Position numbers and translations under genes: made by a program. A stretch of 64,000 nucleotides of DNA, from assembly GCA_021234155.1 (NCBI GenBank), contig JAJEKV010000020.1, positions 8,418,563 through 8,482,562 of the forward strand, read 5' to 3'. Under the pieces are notes generated by a model. That model saw only the letters and a list, made by a program, of their open reading frames with translations, was not told the DNA's origin and ran no database searches. This stretch comes from Isoetes taiwanensis (taxonomy: Eukaryota; Streptophyta; Lycopodiopsida; Isoetales; Isoetaceae). Shown piece by piece: positions 34,576 to 46,420 of this stretch. How positions within the stretch are numbered: the stretch's first letter is position 1; each line of letters opens with the position of its first letter.

Positions 34576-35900
34576 TCAGTTTTCCGATATACTAAAATGA
34601 TGTCTTTGTCCCTTGCACATATCTAAGGATTCGCTTTGACAAAGAATCCAATGTTGCTTTCCGGATTCTCCATAAACCGGGCTGGTTACTCCCAATTGCA
34701 TATGATATGTCCCTCTTGTGCGCACCGCTAAATAGATCAAACACCCTACGGCATGCCGATAAGGAACTTGTTGCATCTCAACCTGTTCATCTTCAGACTT
34801 AGGAGACATATCTGCAGTCAGTTTGATGCTAACATCCATTGGAGTATTAACTGGCTTGCACTCTTCCATCTGAAATCGTTTGAGAACTTCTTCAATGTAC
34901 TTGGTCTGGTCTAACTTCAACCAGCCCTGTTCTCTATTCCTGGAAATCTGAATTCCCAAGCAATAGTGGATTTCTCCAAGGTCCACCATCTCAAATTCAC
35001 TTGCTAGTTGGTCTTTCACCTGTTTCAAGAATACAAGATTGTTCGACACCAATATACAATCATCAACATATAGCGCTACAATCACCAAGAATTCTCCCAC
35101 TGTCTTGATGTACACATTTCCATCTGCCTCTGTATTCTTGAAGGCCAAAGTGTGGAGATAAGCATTCATACGATCGTACCAAGCTTTCGGGGACTGCTTT
35201 AGGCCATATAATGCTTTCTTCAACTTGCATACTAAGTGCTCCTTCCCCTTTATCTCATAACCTTGAGGCTGTGAGATAAAAATTTCTTCTTTTAAATCCC
35301 CATGAAGGAAAGCAGTCCGAACATCCATTTGATGAACTTCATAATCCATTTGTGCTGCTATGGCTAAGAGTATCCGAATAGAGGACATTCGCACTACAGG
35401 GGAAAAAGTCTCAGTAAAGTCCACTCCAGCCACTTGTGAGAATCCCCTCGCCACAAATCGTGCTTTGAAACGATCAATTTGACCTGCAGCAGTCTTCTTA
35501 ACTTTAAAAATCCACTTAGTACTAACCAAATTGCGCCCTGGTGGAAGTGATGTAAGTTCCCAAGTATTGTTCTTCATGAGAGACTCATACTCGGAATCCA
35601 TGGCTTTCTTCCAGTCAGCAGCATAAGGCCCAGCAAGAGCATCTTCAACCTTAGCTGGTTCTTCCACCTGAAAAGCATCAGTAGCAATGTAACCCTTTGG
35701 ATGTTTACCATAGATCTTTGAATACTCCAACGCATCCTGGGCCTTTTGACTAAGAAAGCTTGTACGACCAGATTTGGTTCTTCCCCAAGAAGGACGGGCT
35801 GCAGGTTCAGTCAAGTGTATTGCCTTCTTTCCCTTATGAACTCTTGCATAAGATAGGTGAGTTTGTCTATGCTGCTGTAAAACAGGACCATCTTCATATC
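34576..35900 (-). CDS. Copia reverse transcriptase segment
   Basis: This is the reverse transcriptase part of the polyprotein, which makes the DNA copy inside the particle. The open frame includes WKKAMDSEYESLMKNNTWEL, STKWIFKVKKTAAGQIDRFK, MDVRTAFLHGDLKEEIF, LYGLKQSPKAWYDRM and the active-site YVDD (ALYVDDCILVS, near 35050-35070). The motif order is that of the Copia RVT_2 family. It is in the same frame as gag-integrase upstream, but a pair of compensating shifts (about 35880-35990) places stops between them. After AVGCLIYLAVRTRG the frame slips within the normal TSRFMENPGKQHW region. Not an independent gene. Confidence 0.9.
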
Positions 35901-35949
35901 TGGAACCTCATGGATGTCTTCGTGAGATTCTATGGCTGCTGGAATTTCA

Positions 35950-38274
35950 CTAGAGCTTGCTGAAAGAAGCTTCATTGGAGGGTTGAATTTGCAGCACTTC
36001 AGGAGTGTTATCAACAAAACACCACTCATCTAGCGTATCAAAATCCATAAAACTCCCACTGACGTTGATACTAGGCAGTCCTCCATAGTAGAGTGCTTCG
36101 TTGAATATCACATCACGGCTAATGACCAATTGGCGTGAATCCAATTCATACAGGCGATATGCTTTTGATGTAAGACAATAGCCAAGCAAAATGCATTTTC
36201 GGCTCTTCTCTTCTAATTTCTTACGTTTTTGATCCGGCACATGAGCATATGCCAGACAGCCAAATGTTCTAAGATGTCCAGGTGCTGGCTTGTGACCTGT
36301 CCACCGTTCATACGGAGTGTGCCCTGTTACTGCAGCAGTAGGAAGTCTATTTCGGAGATAGGCAGCAGTGATGACAGCTTCACCCCAAAAGGTCTTGGGC
36401 ATTCCAGCATATTTCAACATTGTTCTGGCACACTCAACTAATGTTCTATTCATTCGCTCTGCCACTCCATTCTGTTGTGGGCTGTATGGAGCAGTTACTT
36501 GCTGAATAATTCCATGTGTTTGGCAGTACCTTTGTAACTCCGATGATAAGTACTCGCCACCTCCATCACTTCGAAGCATCTGAATTCTCCTGCCAGTCTG
36601 ATTTTCCACTTGTGCTTTGAACTCCACAAACATAGCAAACACCTCTGATTTTCTTGCCAACAGGTACACAGTTACAAATCTGGAATAATCGTCTATGAAT
36701 GTAAGCATGTATCGCTTCCTTCCAATAGTCATAGTTTGCATGGGTCCACATAAATCAGAGTGGACTATTTCTAGCAGATCTCTCGCTCTATGACTTTCTC
36801 CAACTGGAAATGGCTGTCTAGACTGTTTTCCCATGACACAGGCTTCACAAAATTCAAGCTGATCTTCTTCAATATGCGGCAAATCAGTTACCATGCCTTC
36901 GCGACTCAACTTTTGAATTGCTTGTATGTGGGGATGTCCTAATCTGTTATGCCACAGCTGTAAGTTAGGAGGAGTACTAACTGCTAAAGCTTGTGGCTGT
37001 TGCTTGATGATTGCATCCAAACGATACAATCTACTCTCCCTTGTGCCAGTCGCTACTTGCTCTCCATATTCATCAAAGATGTGACATTTAGCTTGTATAA
37101 ACATCAATTTTAACCCTGTATCAGCAATCTGCCCAACTGATAGCAGAGTATGAGCTAAGCCAGGCACATAGTGAACATTATGTATTTCACGAATAGTTCC
37201 TCCAAGCTGAACCATCATCGTGCCTTTGCCATGGACTTCAAGAGAGGATTTATTGCCAACAAACACTTGTTTCTCCAAAGAGGGCTCTATACTTTGAAGA
37301 TTTTGTTGCACTGGTGTCATATGCATAGAGGCTGCAGAGTCTAACCAAAGCACTTCATTACTGTTTACTGTGAGGAAACTATGCACCATAAAAACTCTGC
37401 CTCCTGGTTTGTGATCCTTGTGATCTTCATTCTCCCTTCGATCTGGTATGGGATTGTATCTCCTTGGGGCACTGTTACTTCGTCCAATAGGTAATCGCAC
37501 TCTACAATCTTTGGCGATATGCCCTGGTTTTCCACATCTAAAACAAGAGCCTCTCTTTCCTTGCCCAAATCTGTTCCCTGTATTATTGAAAGGTTCTTTA
37601 TTACCACTGTTTGGATTGGCAGCATATATCTTTCCAAATCGTTTCTTTTTGTTTCCAATAAAGAAAGCTGAATTCTTTGTGCTCCCTATGTCTTTCAACT
37701 TTCTTTCCTCTTCCATTAATGCTGATACTAATGATTCCATGGACAGATTTGGAATATTTGTAAGGGTAGTGACTGCAGAACGGTAATCAGGAGCTAATCC
37801 TTTCAATAATACTGCCATTTGATCTTCTGCTGACACTATTGCCTTCACCCTTGCTAATTGAACAACAAGGCAACGAATTCTGCTTACAAACTCGGCTACA
37901 GATTCTCCAGCATTCATGGTTACGTCAAAAAATTGCTGCTTCAATGCCAACTCACAACTCTTCCCCTTTCCTCCAAATGCTCCCACTAAGGTCTCCCAAT
38001 TATCTTTGGAGCCTTTTGACAAGTCCACAAGGTGAACGTAGCCTTCTCCAAGTGCCAAACCAATGGTGGTTATGGCTTTCCTATCTCTAATCTCCCACTC
38101 TTGAAGTTTAGAGGCATCTGCTGGTTTCGCCTCAGAGCCTTCAACAATACTCCAAGTTCCCTCTCTCATTAAAATTAACTGGAGCTTTACGGACCATGTA
38201 TGGAAGTTTTCACCGGTAAATTTCTCCAGAAATTTCTCAAGGAATTTATCTAGGCTTTGTGACGTTCCTGACAT
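35950..38274 (-). CDS. Copia gag-protease-integrase polyprotein segment
   Basis: 774 codons from MSGTSQSLDKF. The gag N-terminal half contains the capsid-like region (FTGENFHTWSVKLQLIL; FVSRIRCLVVQLA) and one CCHC zinc knuckle, CFRCGKPGHIAKDC (about 240). The aspartic protease motif is LWLDSAASMHMTP (about 310); the DxAAS form is normal in Tnt1-like elements. The integrase has an HHCC zinc region (HNRLGHPHIQ... CEACVMGK), then the catalytic D-D-E in VHSDLCGPM, LRSDGGGEY and QQNGVAERMNR. The frame ends at 35950, at a TAG that lies inside a short frameshifted window, so it is probably not the natural end of the polyprotein. Confidence 0.92.
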   Translation of the reverse strand: MSGTSQSLDKFLEKFLEKFTGENFHTWSVKLQLILMREGTWSIVEGSEAKPADASKLQEWEIRDRKAITTIGLALGEGYVHLVDLSKGSKDNWETLVGAFGGKGKSCELALKQQFFDVTMNAGESVAEFVSRIRCLVVQLARVKAIVSAEDQMAVLLKGLAPDYRSAVTTLTNIPNLSMESLVSALMEEERKLKDIGSTKNSAFFIGNKKKRFGKIYAANPNSGNKEPFNNTGNRFGQGKRGSCFRCGKPGHIAKDCRVRLPIGRSNSAPRRYNPIPDRRENEDHKDHKPGGRVFMVHSFLTVNSNEVLWLDSAASMHMTPVQQNLQSIEPSLEKQVFVGNKSSLEVHGKGTMMVQLGGTIREIHNVHYVPGLAHTLLSVGQIADTGLKLMFIQAKCHIFDEYGEQVATGTRESRLYRLDAIIKQQPQALAVSTPPNLQLWHNRLGHPHIQAIQKLSREGMVTDLPHIEEDQLEFCEACVMGKQSRQPFPVGESHRARDLLEIVHSDLCGPMQTMTIGRKRYMLTFIDDYSRFVTVYLLARKSEVFAMFVEFKAQVENQTGRRIQMLRSDGGGEYLSSELQRYCQTHGIIQQVTAPYSPQQNGVAERMNRTLVECARTMLKYAGMPKTFWGEAVITAAYLRNRLPTAAVTGHTPYERWTGHKPAPGHLRTFGCLAYAHVPDQKRKKLEEKSRKCILLGYCLTSKAYRLYELDSRQLVISRDVIFNEALYYGGLPSINVSGSFMDFDTLDEWCFVDNTPEVLQIQPSNEASFSKL

Positions 38275-38506
38275 CCTACTTTTTGGAGCAAATTATAGAT
38301 GTTAAGAAAGCACTCAGCACTCACAGATAGATCTTCTTTGGAATGGAAAGCCTTGTAAAAACACTGCTTCGTTGCCCAAGTCTTGTGAAGACGTTTCGTG
38401 ATTTTCTCCAACGTAATCTTTGATTCAGCCGTTGAACAGCCAAACTCGCCCTTATTTTCTGACGGCGTTCTTCTCTCTTTTCTTCCGATCTATTGTCCAT
38501 CGCTGG

Positions 38507-38518
38507 GCTCTGATACCA
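38507..38518 (-). promoter_or_regulatory. Copia primer binding site (initiator-Met tRNA)
   Basis: On the minus strand tggtatcagagc directly follows the 5' LTR, the standard match to the 3' end of plant initiator methionine tRNA. Confidence 0.95.
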
Positions 38519-38673
38519 TGACAACTTATTATAGGACAGCAAAAGTAGAGATGATTGATATTATAGAATGATCAGACACTATATCCACGACTCTTGGAAT
38601 AGCAACAGACTCCTACGAACCTAATGTGACATGTCAGCATACAGGCTGACTCAGCATATAGATATTGTCGACA
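38519..38673 (-). repeat. Copia 5' LTR
   Basis: 155 bp, TG...CA ends, followed on the plus map by target duplication gcaaa (38674-38678). Confidence 0.95.
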
Positions 38674-38678
38674 GCAAA

Positions 38679-39911
38679 ACATCCTTCCAACATCATGTGC
38701 ACCAGTCTAGCGTCGAAATCTCCGCCTTCTCATCTGCTCTCGGATTTTCAAAGCAAGGATCGAATCCTTGATACACATGGATGCAGCAACTGAGCTACTC
38801 TCAGGCCGGCGTCCTTGCTCGTCAAAGCAAAAATCTGAAGCAGACACCATCCTTGGTGAGGCGCTTTCTGCCATCGCTGCCCTCCTCTTCTGGAAGTAGA
38901 AAACAAGGAAACACCCACCCACAAATCCAGAGTTGCCATCTTGCTGGAGCAAATCCGGAAACTGCTGGAGCAAATCCGCTGCATGGTTATAGGCCGTTAA
39001 CAATTGTAGGGCTAGGAAAAAAACAGAGGGCAGCCATTACAAAAAAAGGACGGCCACGGCCTTTTTGGAATTCCATAATTAAACCAGACATGCAAAAACA
39101 ATTGCAGAACTCTAATGGGCTGCGGTATTAGAGAAAACAAAGGCTGTCTTATAAATTTCGATTCTTCATTCCTGCTTAAAAAAAACATGAATAGCTGGGT
39201 TCTTCAGTGAGCCCAAGGGCCAAAATGCCTACTTACTCCATTTTCGGATCTGGTAGATCCCTCTGGAACCGTTTCATGGTGCAGTGCAAGCCATCCGGCT
39301 CCTGCCTGCGCTGGAAAAAATCAGAGGCAGCCGGATAACTTAACAGATGTTTCATTATTCATAGGGCTGCCAGGTTAGATCTAGTAGTAACAGAGGTACA
39401 AGATTAAGGAAGATCCGACACAAATAGACACAAAGAAGAAGAAAAAATAGATGCAAACACAGGGAACGAGCGTTAGATTTGTGAGAAAACAGAATCAGCT
39501 CCAAATCATGAATCGATGGGTTCCTAGAGCCCATAGTGCCGAAATCCCTGCCAAAATCCCTGCCAAAATTCCTAGTTCTAGTCCCTGATGCTATGGATTC
39601 TGTTGAGAATCCTTCTGATAGAAAGCCAGGCCGGCCGGTGGGCTGCTGTCTGCGTTTAAATGGGTTTTTCTTGACCCACCCAATCGGGTGATGCCACATC
39701 ACCATCCATTAATAAGTTTAATTCATTTCTAGGTTGTGTTTTTCTGGCATTGAATATTTTAACATACAAGAGGATTTTGCGGATACAAGGCAACACTGTT
39801 TCTAGCTGTTGCTACGACATGTCATAAACATAAGAATGGCTGGGCATCGTTTGAATAAGAGATAAATCATCAAGCATGAATATCTTGTTAACAGAAGAAG
39901 AAGAAGAAGAG
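38679..39911. other. Unassigned sequence
   Basis: Open frames on both strands at 38707-39131 and 39355-39705 overlap antisense and show no known domain. I see no basis to call a gene. Confidence 0.4.
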
Positions 39912-40060
39912 ATTTTAACGTCACGCCACAAGGCAGCGTCCTATCGGACATGTGACACTTTACAACACACCCAGATGGGTCCTGCCCCCACCACTTTACA
40001 TTGCTGAAGTGGGTCCTTCCCCCACCAACTTGACATTGCATGGCCACTTTCACAACGAGG
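39912..40060 (-). repeat. Second copy of the SINE-like body
   Basis: It shares ttttaacgtcac, ccta/aatcggacatgt and ccaccactttacattgc with 785-940. On the minus strand it ends gacgttaaaatc followed by a tct repeat (39895-39911), which may be the 3' tail. Confidence 0.5.
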
Positions 40061-40266
40061 CGTTGACACATGTTCTAGTGATATCCTTAGTCATTAACAA
40101 TGTTTTGTTTAATAAAGAACCTATGATTGCATACTTAGGATGAGGTTACACTTGGGAATTTTCTACGGAAGATATTGCATTAGATCTTGTAAGTAAACAC
40201 ACGTTAGTAAATAGCCTTTTGCGAATTAATTAGTATATCCATTAAAAAAATATTGGAAATCGCCCA

Positions 40267-40583
40267 TGTTGCTAGCCTGGATTGCACCTTGGTCTGCCCA
40301 CAACTCTCCTGGGAGAATGAGCAGAAACTGAGGCCGCGAGTGTTAAGCACTCAGCACTAGCGAGTGGGCACTGACGAAGCTCACTAGTGCGGACTCGATG
40401 CTGGTCACGTCGAGTTGCTTCTGGGTGAAGGTTATTTCCTTGAGTTAAAGACCGTAACTTAGGGAGACCGCAACATATTATTTGGGGTTTGGGATACGCG
40501 ACGTGTAGGTTCTGCATGATGCGAAGTAATCCAGTAATGACAAGTGTCGAGCGAAGGACCGTCACAAAATTGGTATCAGAGCC
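40267..40583 (+). mobile_element. Orphan LTR with Met-tRNA primer site
   Basis: A primer site tggtatcagagcc at 40571-40583 follows a 300-bp segment that starts tgttgctagcc (40267) and ends gaccgtcaca (40566), as a TG...CA LTR would. No coding region or second LTR follows; an A run begins at 40612. It appears to be the left end of a truncated LTR retrotransposon. Confidence 0.5.
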
Positions 40584-40599
40584 AGTCACGGGTTGAACC

Positions 40600-43500
40600 T
40601 AGCTATTGTTTAAAAAAAAAAAGTGAGAACTGAATTCAAAGTAATCCTCATTTACAATAACTTCATAGGATAAGTCAACACAAGTTGATTTTCAATGCAA
40701 GCATATTATGTCCAAGGTATTAAGGTCATTTCTTTTTCCTAATTGGAGCAGCTTTTTACCATGGAACCTGTGATAGAAATATACAAAATTAGTAACATGT
40801 TTGAACATGATTGGAATATCTTATAGTATGGTATGGGTAGGTGTAAACCATTGAGTATAGTTGTTATTTCCTACCCCATAAATGGAGTTACATTGGAGGT
40901 ATGATTGCATCAATGACTCATGAGACAAAGTATCGTGTAAAAAAAAAAAACCCCGGACATAACTAGCATACGCTAGACCAGCATCTACCTCGGTCAATCC
41001 CTTGGCAGTATTATCATCCTAATATCTAAACTGAACAAGCCAGTCTAGACTAGTACCTCTTTTTCCAAAGCCTAAGTAATTTGAAGACCACTGATTACTG
41101 ACTAAAATTAAAGCATATGCATTATGAGACTGAAATTCTTTTCGATATATTTAATAAGACATAGCCAAAAAAGAATTCCATCTTTTAGACCATTATCAAC
41201 ATATCACATCATACCTTGAATTCATATCATATCTTTAAAGATGAAAATAGACCTTTCAACTCTAAATTATCTTCTATCATATTTCATGTTTGAAATACAG
41301 AAGTATAAAAGCATTCCAGAAATAAAAGTTGACATTAATAACCAGTTTTTGACTCTGTCTTTGTCATTTAGATGAATTGCTGACACCAAGCTTGTTTCTC
41401 AGCTATAGTCTCTTCCAAATCTCCATCATTCTTCAAGCCTAGTCCAACTACAAAAGCAAAGGGAACAATGGGAAGAAAATCCCGTACCTACAGCCAATCA
41501 ATACCCTGTTAGCGTAAAAACGGTATCAGGGCAAGGGCCAAAAGGTACATTGGGATTTTCAGCTCTTCGCTGATTACCCATTGTGCCTCTTGCCCTGCCA
41601 GTTAGAAAGTCTAAAAGAATGAACGGAGAATAAAATGCAACTGCATAGACATCTGTCAGCCATTAATGCACACATTTTACATGACATTTAGAACTGCAGT
41701 ATCATTATTTAACTGCAATATGTATTTGCATATCTAAAATAATCATAGAACCTGACTATTATATCAGACCTATATCGCATCTGCGTATTGTTCCTGCAAT
41801 AGCCTCATCTATAAATCCATTTATTATGCAATAACTAGGAGCTAGCGAAATATAAATGGGATTAAAACATCTATATGTAGCACTCTTTCATGTGCAGGCT
41901 TAAGTTCTCACGTATTTTAAACTGGGAATATCTACCATTTTGCATGCTTGCTCAAAAATGGTAAAAAACCAAAGATTGAAATATGCATAGAACCTGTTTA
42001 TAAGCTGCTCCATATCATTCGAAGCTTCAAAGATCTTTCAGGGATGGAGAATAGACTCTGCTCAAGCCAACGCAACACTCCATGCATTTGCAAAATGAAG
42101 TAAGCATTTGCATATTCTCTAGGCAAATGCAAAGTACTCCACGTATTTCAATTCAGGGCTCTGTTACAGATGGCAACTGCAGATCCGGGCACTTCCTCTT
42201 CCAAGATAAGTTCTTCCTTTAAGCTCTTCCTTTTTTGCCGGCCAACTAAAGAAGAAAATCAGTTCGTCTCCATTTTTGAAGACCGGCTTTCAAACCCGAA
42301 CAAAAGCTTGTTAAAAATTGACCTAAGACTCAGCAACTAGCAACTGCATATTATTATTCAAGGCACAATCCATCTACTCTCGCCAGATCATATGGTTCTA
42401 TACATCCTTTCTCATCTTTCGTATCCATAGCTGGCTCGTCTCATTTTACACTGATATATATGATAATCTGCAATGAAAAGTGTCTGCAAAATCTTCCAGG
42501 CTTTTTGCATTGAAGCTCTGCACCGAAATACTATTCTTCTTATATCTCGGGTGCTTCATAGCGTATCCATATAAATCATCTACTACAAAGATGCATCTGC
42601 AACAAGCTCGACGCCTTTTGCATTGCACCGTAACTAATGGCAACTGCAGCATTTTGTATTGATCTCAGATTGCATTGGCCAAGTTTTCCAGGCTTACTGC
42701 CTTAGCCATCTGCTGCAGCATTTATTGGCACCAATAAAATAGGGCGCCTTCGAGTATCGGCTCCCAAAACAAAGCACATCTATATCTATTATTTCCATAG
42801 CTGGCAATCAGCAGTTAGCCGCTCAAGAACATGCCTATTAGGGCAACCCAAAAAGCCCTAAACATTAGTCCTTTAATAAGCATTGGGTATTTGCAATGTA
42901 GATCATGGATTTTGAGCCTAGCAGATCTTAACTTCATAGAGAACCATTGCCCTTGCAATTCTCTAGAGAGCCCTTGAAGATTATGTGTAGAGCACTTATA
43001 AGTCAATGCCTAAAAGAAATGCATCATTCCAATGTTTCATAATGGGAAATGTGCAACAAATGTAATAAATGAAATGGCCATGTTTAAACCTTAAACCTCC
43101 ATGGTATATGATAAGGTTTACAACAAATCATAATCACACACCCTGCATCATTGCCATAAAGCCTCCTAATGGATTATTGCCTTAGAATTGACAACAAGAC
43201 TAACATGCCTTGCTCAGTTGCCCAGTTGCATAGCCAGTTTCATGGGGTAGTTCAAGATTGTTTACCACCTAGTATAGATAGAACTTGTGTTGTTCCTGCT
43301 TTGTATTAGGGTCTTTATCCATTCCCTTTTGACATTTAGTACTTTGTCCCCTCCTCGAGTAATTCACAATGTAACTGAAAATTGGAACTTTTAACCTAGA
43401 ATCTTCTTGTCACATAGAAGATAGCAATTCACTACTTTCCATCCGTACAATAATTAGAGGTGATGAAATAGATAGTGTCAGTGTGTCTAATGAGTAATGG

Positions 43501-45282
43501 TCATGGAAGGCAATAATTTGTCTTATATCAGGGTGTGTACACGCCACGAAATAATCATTATCAATTGTTACACTCATAACAATTGCTTTCCAGCCCTGAA
43601 GGAGGACCATGACATAATCTCTATTTTTCCTTTGTGATTAATTTGGGATTAATGTTGGTATGTACATGAACTTGCAATATTGGAATGTGAAATATATAAT
43701 AAAAAAAAATGTAACCGATGTTTAATTAACACAGGTTGATTGCAATTAACCGTAAGCACTGCAAACACATAGGATATTCCTATGTGGACCTGACACAATT
43801 ATAGCAGAGCAAAACGCTGGACACGCAGGACACGCTGGACCCATATGCGGAACCCGTGGAACCCGTGGAACCTGAAGTAGCGAAGTTATGATTGTGGGGG
43901 GTCAATCCACCAGTGGGATATCACTATGTTAAGAAACATGCTGCTTCCCCTTCCAACTTGAGGAAATTCAAGGAATAGAGGCAGGTCTTACAAGTGTAGG
44001 ACCGGAGTGGGCAGCTGGTGGTTTGCTAACTGTTAACAGGGTAGCCCTTAAGCCCAAATTTTCATAGGTGTAATTTAGAATATGAGGCGAATCTTAACTT
44101 TTTTCGATTAGTTATGTTGGCGATTTTGTTTCGGGCTTCAATTTGAGTTGTAGCAACCTTGGCGAATCTTTCATCCATCAAGCGATGGAATATATACTTC
44201 TTTCTCAAGATATCTAGGTGCCTAAACCCTAGATTTCTACCACGATATTTACAATTTGAAGAGTTTGATCATGTCATAAGGATGTCTGTGCAACAATTGA
44301 ACTGAGCATTTGATGATTAAAATACAGGAGACAGACAATCATATACATCATGTATTACCTATTGGTTGCACGTACATAGAAATAATCATGATAACAAAAA
44401 ATAGAAAAAAATAATAGCTAAGATAAGGTATGGTTGCTCTAAAATATAAGAAAATCAATTGCCTCATAACCAAATCAATAGGGCAAGTATTCTGATAAAA
44501 TGAGTAAGCAAACCAACTATAACTACTCTACAACATACCTCTTATCCTTATCTGATTGTAAATCTCAATAGCTCCACACTAAGGGCTAAACAACAGCAAG
44601 CATACAAACTTAGCCCAGGCATAATTGCATATTATGGTGGCCAAGCACAAACTGATTTGATTTCAGTCATCTTTTTAAGATTGGATAAACAACAGACCAA
44701 AAGCAAAAATACTCCAGGATTGCATACCTGGATGTTGGAGCCGGATCATGAAATCCATGTAACATGCATGGTTTTTTCCCTTCCCTTTTTTTTTCCTGGA
44801 GGTAAACGGCAATTCAAAAAACTCACCAAGAATAGAATTCGTATTAATTTTACATGGTTTTCGGGGTTTAAGGGGCGATTTTAGAATAATTACCAAGAAT
44901 AAAATTCACATGGGGGCGAATGCAAGAATCCATCATTTAGTGGCGTAGGCTACCTTATGAGTGGAAGGAGAAATTTTCGTAGACAAGGTGGCGATATTTT
45001 ATTAGCACCACTTCTAATTGATCCTACTCAACAGTAGTGAAAAAAAATGCAAATGTAAAAAAAAATAGCCTTTTGGCGATATTTCGAGCTTAAGGGCTAC
45101 CTTGACTGTTAATGTCTAAATTCTGTGTGATACTAGCCAATTAACCTAGTTATGGTTGCTTAATGGATGTAAGACAATAAGGAATGTGGTGACTATGTCA
45201 TGGCCTCTATAAGAATCATGGGAGCAAAACATGATAGAGATATGTCTAGAATTATAAGAAAACTTAAAAGTGAGAATGTTCA
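40600..45282. other. Long unassigned AT-rich stretch
   Basis: No reliable frame, RNA gene or terminal repeat. A tiny minisatellite (acacgctggac and gtggaaccc units) lies at 43812-43873. The rest is anonymous. Confidence 0.4.
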
Positions 45283-45395
45283 TTCAACAATGCTCTCTAT
45301 CATCGCATGGATAATGTATATGTTCTGTAGCAGCATAGGTAGCTCTGGTAGCCATTTCCTCACATATTCTCCAGTTGGATCAGACATGGTAAAAT
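45283..45395 (-). pseudogene. Cryptochrome/photolyase-like exon fragment
   Basis: Minus strand, after an acceptor (tgtctcag, about 45396): FTMSDPTGEYVRKWLPELP, then in a shifted frame TEHIHYPCDD. This corresponds to a conserved block near the end of the flavin-binding photolyase-homology region in plant cryptochromes (pattern DPNGEYVRRWLPEL...TEWIHHPWDAP). A frameshift after WLPELP and the loss of the conserved tryptophans show it is not functional. Only this exon-sized piece is seen. It could be a captured fragment in the Helitron that ends at 50140, or a host-gene remnant. The family call rests on motif memory. Confidence 0.55.
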
Positions 45396-45399
45396 CTGA

Positions 45400-46420
45400 G
45401 ACAACATTTTAATTTTGCTGCCCATTAAAACGGTGATGAATCGAAATTGAACATATCCTTATGAATTTTCTATAGTAAGTCAAAATGAAACATGAAATAA
45501 TGAAAACTCTAATTGCTAACTGTCGAGCTTCTCCAGAGTAGAACAAATACGATATTCTTCGTACCTAGATAGCCATTTTATTTTATTGTGAGTACCAGAG
45601 ATTGTTCCTTTTGTATGCAAGAACATAGAGCATCAATTGATAACACTAAACTAATGTAACATAGCAAAGTAGCAGTGTTCTCTTTACTTTAAAAAGTAGC
45701 ATAGATGTTCTTCAACTCTCTTATTAGAGTTTGACATTATAGCCTCGTGTCCGGCATGTTATGAAGATCACTTAAGTTTAGAAGTCATTTGAATAACCAA
45801 ACTGTAAAGTCACTGCAAAAAACAGATTCCTTGCACTAAAAGCTTTAAAAATATCTCATTCACCAATGCCCACACAATTTGATTGTGCACATCTTAGACA
45901 GTTTAGCCCAAGCACACTTCGTGTGCAGAGATAGCTCCATATAGGATCATTTGGAGAATTTTTTTATTGTAGAGCATTTCATTAGAGTCCAATCCAATTA
46001 ATAACAATGTGTGGAAGATCTTCTAAGAGCTGGTTATTTTCGTCCTTGTCAACTTCAAATTTAAGAATGTGATTTAACATTCTCTCTAGTTTACACCCCT
46101 TACTCCAAAACTATAGCGTTGTACAATGTTCACAATAAAGGATGCCATTCCCAAGGTAAACAAACCACTACCTAAGAACCTATCTCAGCCTAATCATTGT
46201 TATAAACTTTGATACAAGCACCTTAGATACAAGCACCTTCAATGCTCGAAGGGCACATCTAGCCTGTTCCAGCAATTAAATACAGCTTCAAAATCATAAA
46301 AGTTTAATTCATCGTAATTCGACAGAACTACGCAGATTTGCTGATGAGTTCAGTATTCTGCAAAGTCAAGTCTTCTAATAATGGCCTGGGTTAAAGGGAA
46401 AAATTCTACCTACAAAAAGC
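45400..46420. other. Unassigned sequence
   Basis: AT-rich; no supported feature. Confidence 0.4.

Larger units (their letters stand above)
33895..38673 (-). mobile_element. Complete Ty1/Copia LTR retrotransposon, short LTRs
   Basis: All structural parts are visible: LTRs at 38519-38673 and 33895-34063, a primer site matching initiator-Met tRNA at 38507-38518, a polypurine tract at 34064-34073, and target duplication gcaaa at 33890-33894 and 38674-38678. Coding order is gag, protease, integrase, reverse transcriptase, RNase H, which is the Copia order. The total of 4.8 kb with roughly 160-bp LTRs resembles the Ale/Retrofit lineage; that assignment is inference from size. Gag through integrase is one open frame. 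A small frameshifted window precedes the reverse transcriptase, and the RNase H end has several indels. Confidence 0.95.

Noticed and set aside
37320-37370. Mutated Copia protease active site (DSAAS in place of DSGAS)
   Set aside because: DxAAS is a normal variant in Tnt1-like Copia elements, so it is not evidence of inactivation.
38707-39131. Overlapping sense/antisense frames next to the Copia element as a gene
   Set aside because: Both strands open, serine/arginine-rich by base composition, no domain and no splice structure.
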